Assembly (NCBI GenBank): GCA_027083485.1 | Contig: JALWOO010000829.1 | Location: 1 to 10,456, forward strand | Direction of reading: 5' to 3' | DNA length: 10,456 nucleotides | DNA from: Amylibacter sp. | Lineage (GTDB): Bacteria > Pseudomonadota > Alphaproteobacteria > Rhodobacterales > Rhodobacteraceae | Shown: piece after piece, positions 1 through 6,039 of the stretch | Layout of the letters: every line of letters begins with the position of its first letter | Position numbering within the stretch: the first letter of the stretch is position 1 | Notes under the pieces: model-generated | Told to the model about the DNA's origin: nothing | The model's database searches: none | What the model saw: the letters and a program-made list of their open reading frames with translations, nothing else | Translations under genes and position numbers: made by a program

Positions 1-483
1 TGGATAGCGGCCGTTTTCGTCCTTTTGCAGGTTCACGTTGCTGACCGCATGGCAAAAGCTACAGGAAATGCCGTGGTCTTGCACATGGGTCATTGCCTGG
101 CCGAGGTCAACTTCCTCGCCCCGCGCATTTGCCTCAATCACCTGACGTGGCACGTGGCAATCGGCACAGTCACCGGCCATATCTCCATGGCCCATGGCCT
201 TATTGAAGCCCTTAAAGCCGAGACCGTCAAACTTACCTTTGCTATTCGTAGAGTTGTAAAACTGAAGCACAACCGAATTCATCAGGTCGGTGCCCATAAG
301 GGAGCCGCTCCACTCGTTGTAAATACGCGTGTGGCATTGACTGCAATAGGCAGGGCTGGTGAAATCATCAAGGTTTTCACGAAATTCTTCTGCGGTTTGC
401 GCGCTTGCGACACTTGCACCCATGGCCAAAAAAAGCGCGCACATGAGCGCGGCAAGGTTTTTATAAATGGACCCTATTTGCAT
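1..483 (-). CDS. Exported multiheme cytochrome c, C-terminus beyond window
   Basis: The reading frame opens at ATG 483 and runs off the left edge, giving 161 residues with no stop. Residues 1-28 form a signal peptide: a Lys at position 8, a hydrophobic core at about 9-24, and an ASA cleavage site before Gln29. Three c-type heme motifs follow: CSQCH (47-51), CADCH (106-110) and CSFCH (141-145). The first is followed closely by a Trp-Ser-Gly-Ser segment, and the third is preceded by His-Gly-Ile-Ser; both resemble the cytochrome c554-like multiheme family. Hemes would be attached in the periplasm, so the protein is probably an electron carrier or a subunit of a periplasmic reductase or oxidase. 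A GAGGAAA ribosome site lies about 9 nt upstream. It follows the Crp/Fnr gene by 74 nt and may be its target or the tail of the same operon. Substrate and total heme number cannot be told from this part. Confidence 0.85.
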   Translation of the reverse strand, partial: MQIGSIYKNLAALMCALFLAMGASVASAQTAEEFRENLDDFTSPAYCSQCHTRIYNEWSGSLMGTDLMNSVVLQFYNSTNSKGKFDGLGFKGFNKAMGHGDMAGDCADCHVPRQVIEANARGEEVDLGQAMTHVQDHGISCSFCHAVSNVNLQKDENGRYP

Positions 484-534
484 AATAACCGTTTCCTCTC
501 CCTGTTTTGACTGCCTCCAAGGCTACACAGAACA

Positions 535-554
535 GGATCACTAAAATATGATCC
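535..554. promoter_or_regulatory. Inverted repeat before the cytochrome gene
   Basis: A perfect 6-base inverted repeat, GGATCA-N8-TGATCC, lies in the 74-nt gap between the Crp/Fnr gene and the cytochrome gene, about 50 nt before the cytochrome start. No T-run follows it, so it does not look like a terminator. Its position suggests an operator, possibly for the neighbouring Crp/Fnr protein. However, the spacing differs from the classical TTGAT-N4-ATCAA site, so this is only a candidate. Confidence 0.3.
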
Positions 555-557
555 GGA

Positions 558-1157
558 TTAGGAACGCTGTTTAAATTGACGTTTTTCGCGGGTGATTTCG
601 CCGCTTGCTTCCAGTTCGGCCAGCACGCGATAGAGCGTTTCCGGCTCCAGAGCCAGCTCAACCGCGAGTTCGGTAAGCGGGGCGGGCCAGTTAAACACGC
701 CATCAGGGCCGCTTTCGCAGGCCAGCAGGTGCAACACCCGATCGCGGGCCGAGCGCAGGCGCACGCGTTCATAGCGCGAACACTGGCGGCGCGCATTGGC
801 GGCATTGGCAAGAAAGAACGCCTTGGCGAAACCGGCATCGGTGAGCGCCGTATCCAATGCCTCCATCGGTAAAAACAGCAATTCGGACGGTTTCACTGCC
901 ACCCCGTCGCAGCTATAGCGCGGTGCGGCAATTGCGGATTCGGCAAAGAATTCGCCAGCCATGGCCCGCACCATCACCGCCTCGCTGCTTTTGGCCATGT
1001 GGCGCAGGGCTTTCACCTCACCCGAAATCACATAGTAGATCCCCGACACCTTTTGCCCCGCCCGAAACAGCGCTTCGCCCTTTTCAAGGGAAATGTGCCG
1101 TGCCGCACGGGTTAGGGTGGCGGGGAAATAGGCCGGAATATCGTGGTTATTTGGCAC
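558..1157 (-). CDS. Crp/Fnr-family transcription regulator
   Basis: This 199-residue protein has the Crp/Fnr layout. A beta-roll sensor domain spans about 15-105 and includes a typical GIYYVISGEVKAL strand-turn. A long dimerisation helix covers about 110-140, and a C-terminal helix-turn-helix covers about 159-187 (LTELAVELALEPETLYRVLAELEASG). It lacks the N-terminal cysteine cluster of oxygen-sensing FNR. Its cysteines (83, 126, 147) are scattered, so no iron-sulfur cluster is evident and the signal is unknown. The start is GTG at 1157, preceded by an AAGG ribosome site; an in-frame stop lies at 1167-1169, ruling out a longer form, and the next Met is deep in the sensor domain. The start overlaps the end of the YgaP-like gene by 11 nt, so translation is probably coupled. 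At 199 residues it is shorter than the usual 220-250. It may control the cytochrome gene that follows. Confidence 0.88.
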   Translation of the reverse strand: MPNNHDIPAYFPATLTRAARHISLEKGEALFRAGQKVSGIYYVISGEVKALRHMAKSSEAVMVRAMAGEFFAESAIAAPRYSCDGVAVKPSELLFLPMEALDTALTDAGFAKAFFLANAANARRQCSRYERVRLRSARDRVLHLLACESGPDGVFNWPAPLTELAVELALEPETLYRVLAELEASGEITREKRQFKQRS

Positions 1158-1350
1158 CGAATACCTTCATCATTTTGGTCATCATGCAAAAGCCGGTCAG
1201 GCCAGCAACAGTCAGGTTTGCTCCGACAAAGAATGTGATCCACAGCCAGCTGACGGTCGCAAGGTCCACTTGCCCGCTCATATGGCCCCCCCACATGCTG
1301 ACCATAATAAACAGGCCGGCGAAGGTCATTGTTAAACGTTGTGCACTCAT
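1147..1350 (-). CDS. YgaP-like (DUF2892) small inner-membrane protein
   Basis: A 67-residue membrane protein with two hydrophobic segments, roughly residues 7-22 and 32-52, joined by a short polar loop. The second segment ends in NLTVAGLTGFC, matching the YgaP transmembrane-domain family (DUF2892, PF11127), whose members carry a conserved Asn-Leu and a Gly-Phe-Cys near the end of helix 2. In YgaP itself this domain is fused to a rhodanese domain; stand-alone copies are common next to sulfur, thiol and metal genes. Cys55 is the only cysteine. The start ATG has a good AAGGGAGA site about 8 nt upstream. The stop overlaps the GTG of the Crp/Fnr gene. The exact function of stand-alone copies is unknown. 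Confidence 0.8.
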   Translation of the reverse strand: MSAQRLTMTFAGLFIMVSMWGGHMSGQVDLATVSWLWITFFVGANLTVAGLTGFCMMTKMMKVFGAK

Positions 1351-1379
1351 TGGTTTTCTCCCTTTTGAGATTTGGTTTA

Positions 1380-1676
1380 TTAGCAGCAGCTTTGGCCGCT
1401 TTTGGTCGGGGTGCAGCCGCAGGTCTCGCCGTCATTGGCAGGGGCCGGAGCCGTACCGCCCGCTGCCTCGTCAAAGGCGAAGTCGAGCTTCTCGGCGGCT
1501 TCATCGCGGATATGGCGGGCGATCTCGATGACGGCGGCAATTTGGTGTTCGGGAATGCCCGCATGGCGCAAGCGCTCCAGCTGGCACTGGCCCATGGCAG
1601 GGTGGTTGGCTGCAATGCCGGAGGCGAGTGACACCATGGCCACGATATTGCTGTGAAGTTGCGGTTGGTCTGTCAT
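1380..1676 (-). CDS. Degenerate AhpD/CMD-like protein with Cys-rich tail
   Basis: This is a 98-residue cytoplasmic protein. Residues 10-60 have the helical pattern of the AhpD/carboxymuconolactone decarboxylase (CMD) fold: a SLASGIAAN helix, then an amphipathic helix ending in HAG, then an IPEHQIAAVIEIA helix. In AhpD-type enzymes the redox motif is CxxCxxxH; here those positions read His25, Met28 and Gln32, with a lone Cys31. Peroxidase activity by the usual disulfide route is therefore unlikely. After an Ala/Pro-rich linker (71-83) the chain ends in CGC-TPTKSGQ-SCC (Cys86, 88, 97, 98), a likely soft-metal or metalloid-binding tail. The start at 1676 has an AAGGA site 7 nt upstream and lies 9 nt after the acetolactate-decarboxylase-like gene. 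It could be a metal chaperone or sensor; family assignment is moderate and function unknown. Confidence 0.72.
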   Translation of the reverse strand: MTDQPQLHSNIVAMVSLASGIAANHPAMGQCQLERLRHAGIPEHQIAAVIEIARHIRDEAAEKLDFAFDEAAGGTAPAPANDGETCGCTPTKSGQSCC

Positions 1677-1685
1677 GGGTTTTCC

Positions 1686-2372
1686 TTAGTTTGCAGGGAC
1701 ATAGAGCGTGGCTCCGTCCTCGGTTGAAACATCGATGATATGGCCCGCCAGCGCGCCGTCAGCGGTCACAAAATGTGCGTGAAGATTGAAGCCGGGGACC
1801 ATGAAGATGGCTTTTTTATCGTGATTGGAATAAATGCCCGCAATCGTGACGTCTGTATCCTCAAGGGTGCCGGTGGCTTTTTCCGGCTTGCTTTCCACGC
1901 TCCAGCTCAATTCTGCCACATGGGCCGTGAGTTTGAACGGGAAGGTCACATCGCCTTCACAGCCCTGATCACGGACGTATTCGCCGATCGTGTCACTCAG
2001 TTCCGCAAGGTCGAATACACCGGGAAAATCGGGCAGGGGCTGCCATGCGCCCGCATTTGCGCGTACCAGAAACACCGTGCCCTGATCCTTGGCAGGGGTG
2101 GCCGAGAGGGCCATCTTTCCATCTACTTTTTGGGCAAGGGCAAATCGACCGTCCAGTATCGTGGCTTCAAATGCCAGATTAGCACCGGGACCAAAGCCCA
2201 CGGTGGTCGGGGCAAGGGCTACGTCTTTCAGCAACACATGGGCCGTAAAATCACGGTCCATCAGGTTTTGCTGGCTGCCGGACACGGCAACATCCACCAT
2301 GCAGGTCATGTCTTGGGCATAGGCGGCAGGGGCGGCAAGCACCGCCCCTGCAATTAGTGCAGGCCGGATCAT
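1686..2372 (-). CDS. Exported alpha-acetolactate decarboxylase-like protein
   Basis: From ATG 2372 the protein has 228 residues. Residues 1-20 form a signal peptide ending AYA before Gln, so it should be periplasmic. The rest resembles alpha-acetolactate decarboxylase (AlsD/BudA, PF03306), which makes acetoin from acetolactate. In this numbering the three zinc histidines are His198, His200 and His211 (NLHAHF...AGHIID), with the same 2- and 11-residue spacing as the known enzyme. A FEATILDG segment near residue 70 fits the substrate-pocket glutamate region. The region expected to hold the catalytic arginine reads PFKLTAH, with Lys147 the nearest basic residue, so catalysis may differ. The chain ends soon after the zinc site, and the late acidic residue of the family is not obvious. 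An ATG three codons upstream (2381) exists, but 2372 forms an ATGA overlap with the thioredoxin-like stop. A secreted copy in a metal cluster is odd; it may be a zinc-dependent relative with another substrate. Confidence 0.75.
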   Translation of the reverse strand: MIRPALIAGAVLAAPAAYAQDMTCMVDVAVSGSQQNLMDRDFTAHVLLKDVALAPTTVGFGPGANLAFEATILDGRFALAQKVDGKMALSATPAKDQGTVFLVRANAGAWQPLPDFPGVFDLAELSDTIGEYVRDQGCEGDVTFPFKLTAHVAELSWSVESKPEKATGTLEDTDVTIAGIYSNHDKKAIFMVPGFNLHAHFVTADGALAGHIIDVSTEDGATLYVPAN

Positions 2373-2602
2373 GCCAACCATTCCTCGACCTGTGCCGGTG
2401 TCGGCATCCCGCCCGCATGTACGAGGGTTTCGTCAATCACCACACCGGGCGTAGACATAACGCCATAGCCCATGATTGCGCCCATGTCGGTGATTTTCTC
2501 GATTTTCACCTCGACACCCGCAGCCTTGGCTTTGCGTTCGATCAGATCGGCAGTATTGGCGCAGTTTTTGCAGCCGGATCCCAGAATTTTGAAGGTTTTC
2601 AT
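2369..2602 (-). CDS. Small thioredoxin-fold protein (redox-active disulfide protein 2 type)
   Basis: A 77-residue protein with the compact thioredoxin-like fold of the MTH895/redox-active disulfide family. It has a short beta strand (KTFKILGSG), then Cys11-Lys-Asn-Cys14 at the start of helix 1, and later a cis-proline loop, STPGVVID, with Pro52. It is cytoplasmic, with no signal peptide. Small proteins of this type often sit beside DUF318/ArsP permeases and ArsR regulators, and probably pass electrons to, or carry a thiol-bound ligand for, partner proteins. ATG 2602 is chosen because AAAGGAG lies about 8 nt before it; a longer frame up to 2644 would run back into the CDF gene and lacks such a site. 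Its stop overlaps the next start as ATGA. Confidence 0.86.
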   Translation of the reverse strand: MKTFKILGSGCKNCANTADLIERKAKAAGVEVKIEKITDMGAIMGYGVMSTPGVVIDETLVHAGGMPTPAQVEEWLA

Positions 2603-2619
2603 TTTGGTTTCTCCTTTGG

Positions 2620-3510
2620 TTAAGTCAGTGAATGTGACGGGCAAACCCCGCCGGTAACTTCGAGCTGCAACGTGGCATGCTCGATATCAAATTCGTCATG
2701 CAGCATTTTCGCGAGAGTCAGGCGCAATGCTTCGGTTTGGCTTAATGGCTGCTCGGGCAGCTCGATATGGGCCTCGAAATGAATGTCGTGTTCAGACACC
2801 TGCCACAGGTGGGTGTGGTGGATTCCCGCCACGCCGTCAGTGGCCAGAATGGCCTCGCGTACCGCTTGCAGGTCCATGCCGCGCGGGGTGGCGAGCAGAA
2901 TGGATTCCAGCGCTTCCCACAGGATAGATATAGATTCCTTCAGCACATAAAGCCCGATCAGCACGGTGAGCAGCGGGTCGATCCATGTGATCCCCCACAG
3001 CCATATCGCCAGCCCGCCCAGAATAACCCCGACGCTGGAAATCGCGTCGGACAGCAGGTGCAGATAGGCCGCCCGCAGGTTCATGCTGTTTTCCGAGCCA
3101 CGCTTGAGCAGCACCGTGCCCAACACGTTGGCCACCAGCCCGACCAGCGCCACAGTTACCATAATGCCGCCGCTAATCGGCTCAGGGGTTTGAAGACGCT
3201 GCCAGGCCTCGACAAACAGGTAAATGCTGATCGCCACCAGCGTGCCCGCATTAATCACCGCCGCCAGAACTTCGGCGCGCTTCAGCCCGAAAGTGTAGCG
3301 GTCCGAGCGGGCGCGGGCATTCAGCCGAATGGCGATCCAGGCGATCACAATCGCAATGCCATCGCTGAAATTATGCAGCGCATCGGAGATCAGCGACAGC
3401 GAGCCGGACAGGATGCCACCGATCACCTCGGCCACGGTGATAACAACGTTAAGCCCGATCACAATCGCCAAGCGCCCGCCGGTTTCCGGTGTTCCATGAT
3501 CATGTGCCAT
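2620..3510 (-). CDS. Cation diffusion facilitator, Zn/Cd-type exporter
   Basis: This 296-residue protein is a CDF-family metal/proton antiporter. Six hydrophobic segments occupy about residues 13-205, followed by a cytoplasmic alpha-beta domain (215-290) with the conserved HHTHLWQ and HATLQLE strands. The transport site is clear: His46-x3-Asp50 (DALHNFSD) in helix 2 and His151-x3-Asp155 (HLLSD) in helix 5. Two histidines plus two aspartates are typical of Zn2+/Cd2+ exporters of the CzcD/ZitB type rather than Mn or Fe exporters. The start carries a short His-containing MAHDHG segment. An AAAGGA site precedes ATG 3510 by about 8 nt. It lies 22 nt after the VIT gene and 17 nt before the thioredoxin-like gene. 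Length and domains are normal, and it probably exports divalent metal from the cytoplasm. Confidence 0.93.
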   Translation of the reverse strand: MAHDHGTPETGGRLAIVIGLNVVITVAEVIGGILSGSLSLISDALHNFSDGIAIVIAWIAIRLNARARSDRYTFGLKRAEVLAAVINAGTLVAISIYLFVEAWQRLQTPEPISGGIMVTVALVGLVANVLGTVLLKRGSENSMNLRAAYLHLLSDAISSVGVILGGLAIWLWGITWIDPLLTVLIGLYVLKESISILWEALESILLATPRGMDLQAVREAILATDGVAGIHHTHLWQVSEHDIHFEAHIELPEQPLSQTEALRLTLAKMLHDEFDIEHATLQLEVTGGVCPSHSLT

Positions 3511-3532
3511 GATTGTTTTCCTTTATTTTGAA

Positions 3533-4255
3533 TTAACTCATTGCCACGTCAAACAGCCAGCCCACGCCTGCGGTGGCAGCCATGGCCGCAGCCCCCCAGA
3601 GGGTAACGCGGGTAATGGCGCGGCCCACAGGGGCACCGCCGGTTTTGGCCGATACATAGCCCAGCATCGCCAGCACCAGCACCGAAGCAATGGTGGTAGC
3701 GGCTATGATATCGGGCTGCGCCACCAGCACCACCGCTGCCAAGGGCAGGGCTGCGCCGGTGGAAAACGTCGCTGCCGAAGCCAGCGCCGCTTGTACGGGG
3801 CGGGCTTTGGAGAGGTCGGTAATACCGAGTTCATCCCGCGCATGGGCTTGCAGCACATCTTTGGCGGTCAGCTCTTTGGCGACCTCCATGGCGAGATCTG
3901 GCGAGATGCCCCGCGCCGCATAAAGCCCGGCCAGCTCTTGCAGCTCGCCCGCAGGGTCTGCCTCCAGCTCGGCTTTTTCGCGGGCAAGGTCGGCGTTTTC
4001 GCTATCCGATTGCGAGGAAACCGACACATACTCCCCCGCCGCCATAGACATCGCCCCCGCGATCAGCCCGGCCACACCGGCCAGCAATATTTGCGGTTGC
4101 GAACTGCCCGCCGCCGCCACGCCGATGATCAGGCTAGAGGTCGAAACAATGCCGTCATTCGCCCCCATTACGGCAGCGCGAAGCCAGCCGATACGGGTGA
4201 CAAAGTGGGTTTCCTTGTGCATGGCTGCACTGATGGCGTGGCGGGGGGAGGTCAT
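3533..4255 (-). CDS. VIT1/CCC1-family Fe2+/Mn2+ transporter
   Basis: A 240-residue membrane protein of the vacuolar iron transporter family. The first helix carries GANDGIVSTSSLIIGVA (Asp34), and the second ends in GAMSMAAGEYVSVSSQSD; both are signature stretches whose acidic and Met residues line the metal path. A soluble helical insert (about 82-150) is rich in Glu and Asp, matching the cytoplasmic metal-binding domain of VIT proteins. Three more hydrophobic segments follow (about 155-178, 183-203, 212-236). Bacterial members probably export Fe2+ or Mn2+ from the cytoplasm. The ATG overlaps the OsmC stop as ATGA, which fixes the start and implies coupled translation; an AAAGG lies about 9 nt upstream. 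Placing it beside a Zn-type CDF gives the cluster two complementary divalent-metal exits. Confidence 0.92.
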   Translation of the reverse strand: MTSPRHAISAAMHKETHFVTRIGWLRAAVMGANDGIVSTSSLIIGVAAAGSSQPQILLAGVAGLIAGAMSMAAGEYVSVSSQSDSENADLAREKAELEADPAGELQELAGLYAARGISPDLAMEVAKELTAKDVLQAHARDELGITDLSKARPVQAALASAATFSTGAALPLAAVVLVAQPDIIAATTIASVLVLAMLGYVSAKTGGAPVGRAITRVTLWGAAAMAATAGVGWLFDVAMS

Positions 4256-4665
4256 TTCGTGCGCCTTTCAATGGTGCCACTCAGGGCCGTAGCCCCCGCG
4301 ATTGTGTTGTAAATCGTGCCGTATTTGCGCAGGTTCTTGTGCAGCAGCGCGAGCCGCTGGTCGCTCTCGTCGGTGTCCACCGTAATCGCATAGGTGATCT
4401 CCTCGATCCTGGGCGGAATGTCCTGGCGCACCCCGTGCAGTTTGATTTCTGCGCCCTGCATCTCGAAGTTGATCATCGGAATGATCCGCTGCATGGATTT
4501 CAGCATGCAGGTGCCCACGGCAGCCAGCAGCAGCTCGGCGGGGTTAAAGGCGTCAACCCGCCCCGCCATGTCCGTATCCAGCACGATGCCGGCCTGCTTG
4601 GCCACCGCGCGGGAATCTTCCCCCGCGCGGCTTGTGGTGGTGACGTTATATTCCATCTTTGCCAT
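4252..4665 (-). CDS. OsmC-family protein with a single cysteine
   Basis: A 137-residue cytoplasmic protein of the OsmC/Ohr family. It has the NPAELLLAAVGTCMLKSM central helix with Cys53, the EITYAITVDTDES strand region and a closing alpha-beta unit. OsmC and Ohr peroxidases use two cysteines, one in the central helix and one in a later Cys-Pro segment. Here the later position reads KYGTIYNTIAG (about 112-124) and has no cysteine, so Cys53 is the only one in the chain. Either the protein works as a one-cysteine peroxidase resolved by an outside thiol, for example the thioredoxin-like protein of this cluster, or it binds thiol adducts. A good AGGGGAA site lies before ATG 4665, 9 nt after the permease stop. 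Confidence 0.88.
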   Translation of the reverse strand: MAKMEYNVTTTSRAGEDSRAVAKQAGIVLDTDMAGRVDAFNPAELLLAAVGTCMLKSMQRIIPMINFEMQGAEIKLHGVRQDIPPRIEEITYAITVDTDESDQRLALLHKNLRKYGTIYNTIAGATALSGTIERRTK

Positions 4666-4674
4666 GATATTCCC

Positions 4675-5640
4675 CTAGGCAAGTATGGCGTTGAACAAAA
4701 AGCCAACCCCGATGAAAGCCACAAACAGGATGCCGGTAAAGGTGGCGATCAGCTGGGGCTTGAGCACTTTGCGCAGAATAATCATCTCGGGCAGCGAAAT
4801 CGCGGCGACCGACATCATTAGGGCCAGCACCGTGCCGATGGGCACACCTTTGCCGAGCAGTGCATCGACAATCGGGATCACGCCGGTGGCGTTGGAATAA
4901 AGCGGAATGCCGATCAGTACTGCGCTTGGCACGGCGAGGATGTTATCCACCGAGGCGTATTTCACGAAGAATTCCTGCGGGATAAACCCGTGCAGACCCG
5001 CGCCGAGGCCAACGCCGATCAGCACATAAAGCCAGATGCGGCCAACGATTTCCTTGACCTGCTCCCAGGCATAGGCCAGCCGCGCTTTGAAGCCGGCTTG
5101 TGCCTGCTGAATGGCGGTTTCGCCCATGCGGATCTTCCAGACGTATTCCTCGACCCATTTTTCCAGCTTGAAAAACTCGATCAACAAACCGCCGACAATG
5201 CCCACGGTCAGCCCTGCAACCACATAGAGCGCGGCCACTTTCCAGCCCACGGTGGCGGCCAGCACCACCACGGCGACCTCGTTGATCATCGGTGAAGCGA
5301 TCAGAAAGGCCATGGTGACACCCAGTGGAATCCCCGCCTCCAGAAAGCCGATAAACAGCGGCACCGAGGAGCAGGAGCAAAAGGGCGTCACGGCTCCAAG
5401 GCCAACTGCCATCGGGTAAGAGGCAAAGCGCGAGCGCCCCGCCACCACTTTGCGCACCCGCTCGGGTGTCAGCATCGAGCGGAAAAAGCCGATGGCAAAG
5501 ACGATGATGGTGAGCAGAAAGAAAATTTTGGTGACATCCTCAATGAAGAAATGCACCGCATCGCCCAATTTGCTGTCGGCAGAAAGCCGCAGAAGATCAT
5601 AGGCTGCCCAATCGGCCAGCCGCGTAAATATCGCAAACAT
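4675..5640 (-). CDS. ArsP/DUF318-family permease
   Basis: This 321-residue inner-membrane permease belongs to the DUF318 family (PF03773, COG0701). About eight hydrophobic segments form two repeats around a cytoplasmic loop (about 157-198). The family hallmark TPFCSCSSVP (Cys88 and Cys90) is followed by SPMINEVAV; the matching second repeat reads SNATGVIPIVDALL and SLPEMIILR. ArsP members export trivalent methyl- and aromatic arsenicals, and the paired cysteines are well placed to meet a thiophilic substrate. Many DUF318 proteins have no proven substrate, so arsenic is inferred mainly from the CVC-type ArsR 12 nt upstream. An AAAGGA site sits about 8 nt before ATG 5640. I give no symbol because the family has several branches. 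Confidence 0.9.
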   Translation of the reverse strand: MFAIFTRLADWAAYDLLRLSADSKLGDAVHFFIEDVTKIFFLLTIIVFAIGFFRSMLTPERVRKVVAGRSRFASYPMAVGLGAVTPFCSCSSVPLFIGFLEAGIPLGVTMAFLIASPMINEVAVVVLAATVGWKVAALYVVAGLTVGIVGGLLIEFFKLEKWVEEYVWKIRMGETAIQQAQAGFKARLAYAWEQVKEIVGRIWLYVLIGVGLGAGLHGFIPQEFFVKYASVDNILAVPSAVLIGIPLYSNATGVIPIVDALLGKGVPIGTVLALMMSVAAISLPEMIILRKVLKPQLIATFTGILFVAFIGVGFLFNAILA

Positions 5641-5652
5641 TGTTTTTTCCTT

Positions 5653-6000
5653 TTAGGCTGCCGTACTCCGCATCGGTCGGCTGTTCATATTCTCAAGTCT
5701 TTTTTTGTCTTCTTGCAAAACAGGTTCCGCCGCCACACCCTCAAGCGCGGCCGCAATCACCTGCTTTTGCCAGTCCGCAAGCGAACCGCTTATGCGATAA
5801 AAAACCCATTGCGCATCACGGCGACCCTCAACCAGCCCCGCATCCCGCAACGCCGCCAGATGCCGGGATATTTTGGGCTGCGACAATTCAAGCGCCGCAA
5901 CCAGTTCACACACGCAAACTTCACCCTGATCATCCATCAGCGCCAAAGCCCGCATTCTTGTTTCATCGCCCAACAGGCGGAAGGTTTCTATCTGTTCCAT
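5653..6000 (-). CDS. arsR: ArsR-family metalloid-responsive repressor
   Basis: A 115-residue winged-helix repressor. Residues 5-22 (ETFRLLGDETRMRALALM) are the usual opening helix, and 39-60 (LSQPKISRHLAALRDAGLVEGR) the recognition helix-turn-helix, followed by the wing (RRDAQWVFYRI). Just before it lies EVCVCEL, with Cys29 and Cys31 placed as in the As(III)/Sb(III) site of plasmid R773-type ArsR; the third cysteine of that motif is Val34 here. Metalloid binding should release it from DNA. It is the first gene of the minus-strand run and lies 12 nt before the permease. There is no ribosome site: the ATG is only 7 nt past a strong -10 box, so translation may start on a leaderless transcript. 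A downstream start would remove the opening helix. The symbol marks the regulator type; the inducing metalloid is inferred. Confidence 0.92.
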   Translation of the reverse strand: MEQIETFRLLGDETRMRALALMDDQGEVCVCELVAALELSQPKISRHLAALRDAGLVEGRRDAQWVFYRISGSLADWQKQVIAAALEGVAAEPVLQEDKKRLENMNSRPMRSTAA

Positions 6001-6007
6001 AAATGGC

Positions 6008-6036
6008 TATATATGGCATATCGTATATGCTGTCAA
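6008..6036 (-). promoter_or_regulatory. Sigma-70-type promoter of arsR and the metal cluster
   Basis: Read on the minus strand, a perfect TTGACA -35 box (6036-6031) is followed after exactly 17 bases by TATATA (6013-6008). Transcription should begin about 7-9 bases on, at or next to the arsR ATG (6000), giving a leaderless or nearly leaderless message. The spacer and upstream side carry inverted repeats that fit ArsR binding. It is the only convincing promoter seen for the eleven-gene run. Confidence 0.75.
6016..6030. promoter_or_regulatory. Candidate ArsR operator inside the promoter spacer
   Basis: A perfect inverted repeat GCATAT-CGT-ATATGC lies between the -35 and -10 boxes of the arsR promoter. 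Its right part contains TCGTATAT (6021-6028), the same half-site found twice more just upstream. A repressor bound here would block RNA polymerase, as expected for ArsR autorepression. Confidence 0.5.
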
Positions 6037-6039
6037 TAG

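Noticed and set aside
25..510. Plus-strand open frame of 161 residues
   Set aside because: It is antisense to the multiheme cytochrome, whose signal peptide and three CxxCH motifs make the minus strand the clear choice.
2603..2644. Longer N-terminus for the thioredoxin-like protein
   Set aside because: The added residues overlap the CDF gene and do not fit the fold; a strong ribosome site precedes the inner ATG at 2602.
2767..3531. Plus-strand open frame of 254 residues
   Set aside because: It is antisense to the CDF exporter, whose HxxxD metal sites and membrane helices are unmistakable.
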